Part shown: positions 1-5,076 of the stretch, one piece after another
Position numbering within the stretch: position 1 is the first letter of the stretch
Layout: every line of letters starts with the position of its first letter
Source of the DNA: Hyphomicrobiales bacterium
GTDB lineage: Bacteria; Pseudomonadota; Alphaproteobacteria; Rhizobiales; Aestuariivirgaceae
Direction of reading: 5' to 3'
Assembly: GCA_025356765.1 (NCBI GenBank)
Contig: JANXRO010000004.1
Span: 1 to 9,207 of the forward strand
Length of the DNA stretch: 9,207 nt
Notes under the pieces: generated by a model
Database searches by the model: none
What the model saw: the letters and a program-made list of their open reading frames with translations, nothing else
What the model was told of the DNA's origin: nothing
Program-made: the position numbers and the translations under genes

Positions 1-1
1 G

Positions 2-229
2 CGCACCAACGCCGTGCGCCTCACACCTGTTGGCAAGAAGCTTTTAAAAACTGCCCAAGCCGGTGCCGAAGATTTAGACCGCAAGCTGTTGTCACATTTT
101 GCTGTGGCTGATCGTAAAATGGTGATGGAGTGCTTGGGCCATTTGGCTGGTGAGATGGATAAGGTGGACGCCAATTCGCCAGACCAAACCTCCACAAAAA
201 TCAAATTGAAACGAAAGCCAATCGTTTAA
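2..229 (+). CDS. MarR-family transcriptional regulator, C-terminal part (5' end outside window)
   Basis: The reading frame is open to the left edge, so only the last 75 residues are present. It begins with RTNAVRLTPVGKKLL, which matches the end of the MarR winged helix: an Arg-rich wing, then the 'RLTPxGxxLL' strand and helix. A long helix (about residues 15-55) follows that in this family forms the dimer interface, then a Lys-rich tail ending KLKRKPIV. MarR proteins are cytoplasmic dimeric DNA-binding regulators, often released by small ligands. The ligand and target cannot be read here. The stop codon overlaps the stop of the convergent ccmD gene by a few bases, so the two genes have no intergenic space. 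A GTG at 14 is only an internal Val codon. The family call is fairly safe, but the recognition helix lies outside the window. Confidence 0.72.
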   Translation, partial: RTNAVRLTPVGKKLLKTAQAGAEDLDRKLLSHFAVADRKMVMECLGHLAGEMDKVDANSPDQTSTKIKLKRKPIV

Positions 230-363
230 TCTTTTTGTTGGCGCAGCGCCTTGGCGTTTTTGCGATCTTGCAAAATGATAAACAATGCAATCGCAACCAA
301 CCCCACACATGATAATCCATAGGCCGCTAAAACATAGCCAGCGTTATGTGCCGCCCAATCCAT
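226..363 (-). CDS. ccmD: Haem exporter protein CcmD (small membrane protein)
   Basis: This small gene encodes 45 residues starting MDWAAHNAGYVLAAYG. It has the CcmD plan: a short N-terminus with aromatic residues ('H-x-x-Y-V-x-x-A-Y'), one transmembrane helix (about residues 10-31), then a basic cytoplasmic tail rich in Lys, Arg and Gln (QDRKNAKALRQQKD). CcmD helps CcmC bind and release haem-loaded CcmE in the inner membrane during cytochrome c maturation. Its ATG shares one base with the ccmC stop (TGATG at 365-361), which indicates translational coupling. The gene is last in the phaAB-ccmABCD series, and its stop overlaps the stop of the convergent MarR gene. Identity rests on size, topology and position after ccmC, because CcmD sequences are poorly conserved. 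Confidence 0.88.
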   Translation of the reverse strand: MDWAAHNAGYVLAAYGLSCVGLVAIALFIILQDRKNAKALRQQKD

Positions 364-1085
364 CAGCGTGCCCCAATTTCATTTGATCGCAACTGGCGCA
401 ATTTGCGCGCCGCAATTTCACTGCGCATCGAGACCAAATGTAGCGCCAGAAATAGAAATGTATAAGCCAGCGCCATCACCAACAAGGCCCACAACATCGA
501 AGGGTCGATCTTTGAACCCTTCATGGTGAAAACACTTGCGGGTTGGTGCAACGTGTTCCACCAATCCACTGAAAATTTCACAATCGGAATATTGATAACG
601 CCCACCAAAGCAATGATGCGGGCGATTTTTGCTGCCAAGTGTGGATCATCAATGGCATTCCACACGGCCACATAGCCCATATAGAGCAACATCAACACAA
701 ACATCGAGGTTAGCCTCGCATCCCACACCCACCATGTGCCCCACATGGGCTTGCCCCAGATAGAACCCGTGGCCAGTGCCAAAAAACAAAACATGGCCCC
801 CAAGGGCGCTGCGGTTTTGGCCGCCGCATCGGCCAAAGGATGGCGATAAACCAATGCCACGGCACTGAAGCCCGCCATGAGCACATAAACAAAAAGCCCC
901 ATCCAAGCCGCAGGCACATGAATATACATAATGCGCATGGCTTCACCCTGCACGGCATCAGGCGGCGTTGAAACCAGCGCACCATAAAGCCCAATGGCAA
1001 ACAACAGGGCTGTGAGAACCCACACCCAAGGCAAAACCGCATTGGCAAGTTTTAAAAACACAACGGGATTGGCAAATTTTTGCAT
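363..1085 (-). CDS. ccmC: Haem exporter / haem lyase subunit CcmC
   Basis: CcmC is an inner-membrane protein of the haem-handling family. It presents haem on the periplasmic face and transfers it to the chaperone CcmE. The 240-residue product has about six hydrophobic segments. It carries the family's hallmark Trp-rich periplasmic motif at residues 115-122 (WGTWWVWD, then ARLTS). It also has the two conserved haem-ligand histidines in their usual settings, H56 in 'MYIHVPAAW' and H180 in 'WWNTLHQPAS'. The length fits the family. The start follows the ccmB stop by 23 bases, with only a weak ribosome site. The stop overlaps the ccmD start. No frameshift or missing key residue is visible. Confidence 0.96.
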   Translation of the reverse strand: MQKFANPVVFLKLANAVLPWVWVLTALLFAIGLYGALVSTPPDAVQGEAMRIMYIHVPAAWMGLFVYVLMAGFSAVALVYRHPLADAAAKTAAPLGAMFCFLALATGSIWGKPMWGTWWVWDARLTSMFVLMLLYMGYVAVWNAIDDPHLAAKIARIIALVGVINIPIVKFSVDWWNTLHQPASVFTMKGSKIDPSMLWALLVMALAYTFLFLALHLVSMRSEIAARKLRQLRSNEIGAR

Positions 1086-1108
1086 GATGATATCTTACAA
1101 GAACATCG

Positions 1109-1777
1109 TCATTGGAGATAGGCCCGCAAAGCCGCAGCGCTGGCCAAGGGTGCTACCACCAAACTAACCAGTGTGATGGCAACCAAGATCAACAGCGATG
1201 GCACAGGGCTTTGTGGCCCCATCATCATGGTGGTGGCTGAAACACCAAAGATTAAAACTGGCACATAAAGCGGCATGATGAGAAGCGAAACCAAAAGCCC
1301 ACCGCGGCGCAAGCCCACGGTGACAGCCCCCCCAAGCCCCGCCAATAAAGACAGGGCAAGTGAACCCGCAAACATTGAAAGCCACAAGATGGGCAAGCTT
1401 GCAACATCCAGATTAAGCATCAATCCCAAAGGCGGTGCGATTAATGCCAAGGGCAAAGACACGGTCAACCAATGCCCCAGAAATTTAGTCAGCACCACAA
1501 GCTCAAAAGGCAGGGCGGCCATGGTCATCAGATCAAGTGAACCATCTTCAAAATCTTGCTGGAACATTCGGTCTGCTGTCAACAACACCGCCAACAGCAA
1601 TGAAAGCCACATCAGGCCCGGTGCCAAGCGTTGCAGCAATGCCAAATCAGGCCCTACCGAAATGGGAACCAGAACCAAAACCGCCAAGATAAAAGCCAAG
1701 GCTGCACCAAGCCCACCGCCTTGCCTTTGGGCAAGCTGCACATCGCGCCACAATAAAGCTTTGCAAGATTGCCACAT
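1109..1777 (-). CDS. ccmB: Haem exporter permease CcmB
   Basis: CcmB is the membrane subunit that pairs with the ATPase CcmA. The CcmAB complex with CcmC and CcmD uses ATP to release holo-CcmE during c-type cytochrome assembly. The 222-residue protein has about six transmembrane stretches (approximately 24-40, 52-68, 96-120, 130-150, 160-180 and 193-215). It shows the conserved cytoplasmic segment 'ADRMFQQDFEDGSLD' at 68-82 and the 'GLRRGG' loop at 155-160, both typical of CcmB. The ATG shares one base with the ccmA stop (TGATG at 1779-1775), so the pair is translationally coupled. Length is normal. Confidence 0.95.
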   Translation of the reverse strand: MWQSCKALLWRDVQLAQRQGGGLGAALAFILAVLVLVPISVGPDLALLQRLAPGLMWLSLLLAVLLTADRMFQQDFEDGSLDLMTMAALPFELVVLTKFLGHWLTVSLPLALIAPPLGLMLNLDVASLPILWLSMFAGSLALSLLAGLGGAVTVGLRRGGLLVSLLIMPLYVPVLIFGVSATTMMMGPQSPVPSLLILVAITLVSLVVAPLASAAALRAYLQ

Positions 1778-2382
1778 CAGCTGCGGCCCCCAAGATTGAG
1801 CACTTGCGCATTGGCCAAGCCCAGTTCGGCATGTGTAGCAGCGATAATCATGCCACCTTGTGACAGATGGCTGTGCATAAATGTTTTCAAATCTTGCAGC
1901 GTTGCATGGTCAAGCCCCACGCTTGGCTCGTCGAGCAACCAGAGCGGACGAGAGATGGCTGAAAGCCTCGACAAGGCCAAACGCCTGCGTTGGCCTTCAG
2001 ACAAAAGCCCTGCTGCGTCATTTTTCAGTTTGCCCAAGTGAAAAGTTTCAAGCGGCAAAGCCCCGGCGCCACCTAAAAACTTTTGCCAGAAAACGATATT
2101 GTGTTGAACCGACAAGGCCGGCTTGATGGCCTCATAATGGCCCACATAATGGCACTGTTCGGCGGTTGAATCTTGCGCCGGATCAAACTGAAGCGTGCCG
2201 CTTGTCGGCGCATTCAGCCCCGCAAGCAGACGCAACAATGATGATTTGCCAGAACCATTGGGCCCGCGCAATTCCAGCAATTGGCCACTGGTGATTACAA
2301 AATTCAAATCTTGAAAGATTGGTCGCCCGCCGCGGTTGCAGCTTAAGCCTTTGGCTTCAAGCCGCAAACCCTGCCACATCAC
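1777..2382 (-). CDS. ccmA: Cytochrome c biogenesis ATP-binding protein CcmA
   Basis: CcmA is the cytoplasmic ABC ATPase that works with CcmB and CcmC. The 201-residue protein has all ABC landmarks: Walker A GPNGSGKS at 40-47, the ABC signature LSEGQ at 127-131 followed by RRRLALSRL as in CcmA proteins, Walker B LWLLDEP at 147-153, and the H-loop histidine H184 (AATHAE). The short length, one nucleotide-binding domain with no extension, is normal for CcmA. Two starts are possible: GTG at 2382, directly after the phaB stop (TAAGTGATG), or ATG at 2379. No clear Shine-Dalgarno precedes either, so ribosomes probably re-initiate after phaB. Sitting directly behind a PHB gene is unusual for ccmA. 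Confidence 0.95.
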   Translation of the reverse strand: MMWQGLRLEAKGLSCNRGGRPIFQDLNFVITSGQLLELRGPNGSGKSSLLRLLAGLNAPTSGTLQFDPAQDSTAEQCHYVGHYEAIKPALSVQHNIVFWQKFLGGAGALPLETFHLGKLKNDAAGLLSEGQRRRLALSRLSAISRPLWLLDEPSVGLDHATLQDLKTFMHSHLSQGGMIIAATHAELGLANAQVLNLGGRS

Positions 2383-3108
2383 TTAAACCATATACTGCCC
2401 GCCATTGGCGGAAAGTGTGGCACCCGTAATAAACCCGGCATTATCGGCGGCCAAGAAACTCACACAGCGGGCAATTTCTTCAGGCTCTCCCAAACGCCCA
2501 ACGGGAATTAACGGCAAAATCCGTTCATTCAAAACTTTTTCTGGAATGGCTTTCACCATTTCAGTGCCGATGTAGCCCGGGCAAATAGCGTTGACAGTTA
2601 TGCCCTTGGCCGCACCTTCCTGGGCCAGCGATTTCACAAATCCAATTTCACCAGCTTTGGCAGCTGAATAATTGGTCTGGCCCATTTGGCCTTTTTGTCC
2701 GTTGATGGATGAGATGCAAATGATGCGGCCAAAGCCACGATCCCGCATGCCACCCCAAATCGGTTGGCTCATGTTGAACAGCGAATTCAGATTGGTGTTC
2801 ATCACTTCTTGCCAGTGTTGTGGAGACATTTTGTGGAACATGGCATCGCGCGTAATGCCAGCATTATTGACCAGAATATCAATGGGCCCCAATTCCGCTT
2901 CGATGGTTTTGAGTGTTGCGGCGCTGGCGTCATAAGACGAGACATCGCATTTGAAAACCGCAATGCCAGTTTCTAAATTGAAGTTCTTTGCTGCCTCATC
3001 GTTGCCTGCATAGATCGCAGCAACGGTGCAACCGTCCGCCTTCAACTGTTTTGAAATGGCGGCCCCAATTCCTCGGGTGCCACCAGTTACAACTGCAATG
3101 CGTGCCAT
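2383..3108 (-). CDS. phaB: Acetoacetyl-CoA reductase PhaB (NADPH-dependent SDR)
   Basis: PhaB reduces acetoacetyl-CoA to (R)-3-hydroxybutyryl-CoA in the cytoplasm, supplying monomer to PHB synthase. The 241-residue protein is a classical short-chain dehydrogenase: cofactor loop TGGTRGIG at 8-15, NNAG at 81-84, catalytic S134, and Y147 with K151 in the YxxxK motif (NYSAAKAGEIGF). The segments 'GQKGQMGQTNYSAAK' and the C-terminal 'SANGGQYM' are characteristic of PhaB and separate it from FabG. A good ribosome site, GGGAG (3119-3115), lies 6 bases before the ATG. The gene follows phaA by 19 bases and touches ccmA downstream. No PHB synthase gene (phaC) lies in this window, and in many alphaproteobacteria it is elsewhere. 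Confidence 0.95.
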   Translation of the reverse strand: MARIAVVTGGTRGIGAAISKQLKADGCTVAAIYAGNDEAAKNFNLETGIAVFKCDVSSYDASAATLKTIEAELGPIDILVNNAGITRDAMFHKMSPQHWQEVMNTNLNSLFNMSQPIWGGMRDRGFGRIICISSINGQKGQMGQTNYSAAKAGEIGFVKSLAQEGAAKGITVNAICPGYIGTEMVKAIPEKVLNERILPLIPVGRLGEPEEIARCVSFLAADNAGFITGATLSANGGQYMV

Positions 3109-3127
3109 TATTTTCTCCCAAATTTTT

Positions 3128-4309
3128 TTATCGTTCTAAACACATCGCTACACCCATGCCGCCGCCGATGCAAAGGGTGGCCAAGCCTTTTTTGGCTTTG
3201 GCGCGCTGCATTTCATAAAGCAATGTGTTGAGGATGCGCGCACCCGAAGCGCCAATCGGGTGGCCAATGGCAATGGCCCCGCCATTCACGTTAACTCGTG
3301 CCAAATCCCAGCCCATGTCTTTGTTCACAGCACAAGCTTGTGCCGCAAACGCTTCATTGGCTTCAATCACATCCAGATCAGCAGCATTCCATCCGGCTTT
3401 TTTCAAAGCAGCGCGTGAGGCAGGAATGGGGCCAGAGCCCATCAACGCAGGGTCAACACCCGCTGTGGCGAATGATGCAATGCGGGCCAGTGGTGTCAGC
3501 CCGCGCTTTGCTGCTTCAGCCGCACTCATCAGCATAACCACGGCAGCGCCATCATTAATGCCTGAAGCATTGGCCGCTGTTACAGTGCCGTCTTTTTGGA
3601 ACGCCGATTTCAGTTTGGCGACGGATTCAAGTGTAACGCCTTTCTTGATATATTCATCGCTGTCCACAATCACATCGCCCTTACGGGTTGAGATTGTAAC
3701 AGCGGCAATTTCATCTTTGAATTTGCCAGAGCTTTGCGCGGCCTCGGCTTTGTTTTGCGAGGCCACGGCAAAGGCATCTTGTTGGTCTCGCGTAATTTGC
3801 CACTGCTTGGCAACATTCTCGGCCGTTGTGCCCATGTGATAGCCATTGAAAGCATCCCACAGTCCGTCACGGATCATGGTATCAATCATGTTCCAATCAC
3901 CCATCTTCACGCCATCGCGCAAATGGGCGGCATGGTTGGATTTGCTCATGGATTCTTGGCCGCCTGCAATAACGATGGATGCATCACCCGTGATAATTTG
4001 CTGGGCCCCCAAAGCCACGGCGCGAAGGCCAGAGCCACACACTTGGTTAAGGCCCCACGCCGTTGCGGAATTGGGAATTCCGGCATGAACAGAGGCTTGG
4101 CGCGCTGGGTTTTGGCCCTGAGCAGCGGTTAACACCTGGCCCAAGATCACTTCATCAACATGACCAGCCTCAACCCCGGCGCGCGTCAACGCCGCCTTAA
4201 TGGCAACGGTGCCCAATTGTGCGGCGGTTAAACTGGCCAAGGCGCCATTGAATGAACCCACAGGCGTTCTGGCTGCTGAAACGATGACGATGTCTTGAAA
4301 GGCACTCAT
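3128..4309 (-). CDS. phaA: Acetyl-CoA acetyltransferase (beta-ketothiolase) PhaA
   Basis: PhaA condenses two acetyl-CoA to acetoacetyl-CoA, the first step of PHB synthesis. The 393-residue protein is a complete type II (biosynthetic) thiolase: nucleophile C91 in 'NQVCGSGLRA', 'IEANEAFAAQ' at 315-324, general-base H350 in 'GHPIGASG', and second catalytic C380 in 'CIGGGMGVA' near the C-terminus. I chose the ATG at 4309 because GGAG (4319-4316) lies 6 bases ahead of it. An in-frame ATG at 4321 would add four residues, but it precedes that ribosome site and lacks its own. The 393-residue length equals the well-studied PhaA proteins. The gene is first in the leftward series and divergent from phaR, the normal arrangement for control by PhaR. 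Confidence 0.95.
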   Translation of the reverse strand: MSAFQDIVIVSAARTPVGSFNGALASLTAAQLGTVAIKAALTRAGVEAGHVDEVILGQVLTAAQGQNPARQASVHAGIPNSATAWGLNQVCGSGLRAVALGAQQIITGDASIVIAGGQESMSKSNHAAHLRDGVKMGDWNMIDTMIRDGLWDAFNGYHMGTTAENVAKQWQITRDQQDAFAVASQNKAEAAQSSGKFKDEIAAVTISTRKGDVIVDSDEYIKKGVTLESVAKLKSAFQKDGTVTAANASGINDGAAVVMLMSAAEAAKRGLTPLARIASFATAGVDPALMGSGPIPASRAALKKAGWNAADLDVIEANEAFAAQACAVNKDMGWDLARVNVNGGAIAIGHPIGASGARILNTLLYEMQRAKAKKGLATLCIGGGMGVAMCLER

Positions 4310-4315
4310 AGGAAA

Positions 4316-4319
4316 CTCC
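4316..4319 (-). promoter_or_regulatory. Ribosome binding site of phaA
   Basis: GGAG on the minus strand, 6 bases upstream of the ATG at 4309. It overlaps the alternative upstream ATG (4321-4319) and therefore rules that start out as the main one. Confidence 0.7.
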
Positions 4320-4353
4320 ATTGAAATTTAATCGAAGATAGCCCCGTTCTATA

Positions 4354-4363
4354 CGCAATTGCG
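4354..4363. promoter_or_regulatory. Perfect palindrome in the phaA/phaR control region (candidate operator)
   Basis: CGCAATTGCG is a perfect 10-base palindrome roughly midway between the divergent phaA and phaR starts. It abuts TATAGA on the minus strand (4353-4348), a possible -10 box for phaA about 39 bases before the ATG. A protein bound here would block that promoter. The TTGC/GCAA composition agrees with the TGC-rich sites reported for alphaproteobacterial PhaR. The assignment to PhaR is inferred from position and composition only. Confidence 0.4.
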
Positions 4364-4372
4364 AGAATTTTT

Positions 4373-4390
4373 TGCACTTGCTATTGTGCA
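4373..4390. promoter_or_regulatory. Inverted repeat TGCAC-N8-GTGCA upstream of phaR (candidate PhaR operator)
   Basis: Two perfect 5-base arms are separated by 8 bases, and the site is flanked by further TGC/GCA words (TTGC at 4378-4381, GCGCA at 4391-4395). It lies about 45-60 bases before the phaR GTG. PhaR is known to bind TGC-rich DNA in front of its own gene and of PHB genes, so this is the best candidate autoregulatory site here. A weak possible -10 for phaR is TATAAG at 4409-4414. Confidence 0.45.
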
Positions 4391-4434
4391 GCGCACGGAG
4401 CAAGTTTTTATAAGACAGTATGGAGTGTTGAAAC

Positions 4435-5055
4435 GTGAGTGACGATAAAAACCAACCACAAGCCACAGTGATTAAAAAATATGCCAATCGCCGGCTCTAT
4501 AACACCGCCACAAGCACTTATGTTACGTTGGATGATTTGTCTTTGATGGTTAAAAACGGCCAAGACTTTTTGGTCTATGATGCCAAAACCGGTGAAGACA
4601 TCACGCGATCTGTTTTAACCCAAATTATTTTTGAAGAAGAAAACAAAGGCACGCAAAATTTGCTGCCCATAAACTTCCTGCGCAAGCTCATTCGTTTTTA
4701 TGGCGATCAGATGCAGGGCTTTGTTCCGGGCTATCTTGATTTTTCATTGGAAAATTTGACCAAGGAACAAGATAAAATCAGAAAGCAAATGGTTGATGGC
4801 ATGGGCCTTGGCCAAATGAGCATGCCCGGTAATTTGGCTGGCATGGAAGAACATGCAAAGCGCAACATGGCCATGTTCAATGATGCCATGAAAATGTTCA
4901 ATCCATTTGCCGCCATGATGCCCGGCGCAATGGCAGAGCCAACTCCTCCGCCTGCACAGCCAGTCTCATCGCAGGCCGCCAGTAAAGATGACTTACAGGC
5001 CCTGAAAGATCAACTGGCCGCTATGCAGCAGAAGGTTGATAATATCGGGCGCTAA
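4435..5055 (+). CDS. phaR: Polyhydroxyalkanoate synthesis repressor PhaR
   Basis: PhaR is a cytoplasmic regulator that binds both DNA and PHB granules. When polymer is absent it represses phasin and other PHB genes, including its own. Residues 11-70 form the PHA-accumulation DNA-binding domain, recognised by 'IKKYANRRLYNTATSTYVTL' and a following 'DITRSVLTQII'. Residues 74-115 form the PHB_acc segment (LLPINFLRKLIRFYG...VPGYLDFSLENL). After it comes a Met-rich stretch (12 Met between 119 and 166), plausibly for contact with polymer or granule surface, then a Pro/Ala linker and a short C-terminal helix (184-206) with coiled-coil character. The start is GTG, with GGAG at 4422-4425. The gene is divergent from phaA. 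Length (206) is in the family range. Confidence 0.95.
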   Translation: MSDDKNQPQATVIKKYANRRLYNTATSTYVTLDDLSLMVKNGQDFLVYDAKTGEDITRSVLTQIIFEEENKGTQNLLPINFLRKLIRFYGDQMQGFVPGYLDFSLENLTKEQDKIRKQMVDGMGLGQMSMPGNLAGMEEHAKRNMAMFNDAMKMFNPFAAMMPGAMAEPTPPPAQPVSSQAASKDDLQALKDQLAAMQQKVDNIGR

Positions 5056-5056
5056 A

Positions 5057-5076
5057 GTTCAAGCTGCCGCTTGAGC
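5057..5076. terminator. Hairpin at the junction of convergent phaR and EAL gene (possible terminator)
   Basis: An 8-base stem (5057-5064 with 5069-5076, one G-T wobble) closes a TGCC loop. It starts two bases after the phaR stop and covers the last codons of the convergent EAL gene. No straight T run follows on either strand (only AATTTT a few bases later on the plus strand), so intrinsic termination would be weak. It could equally be coding sequence for the C-terminal QAAA. Confidence 0.25.

Noticed and set aside
1275..1799. Plus-strand open frame of 174 codons
   Set aside because: It lies entirely antisense to ccmB, is rich in Ser, Lys and Asn with no recognisable domain, and is best explained as a shadow of the ccmB reading frame.
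3225..3839. Plus-strand open frame of 204 codons
   Set aside because: It is antisense to the conserved, complete phaA gene. The Ala/Ser-rich translation shows no family motif.
4310..4321. Upstream ATG of phaA (adds MEFP)
   Set aside because: The GGAG ribosome site for the ATG at 4309 overlaps this codon. Known PhaA proteins match the shorter 393-residue form.
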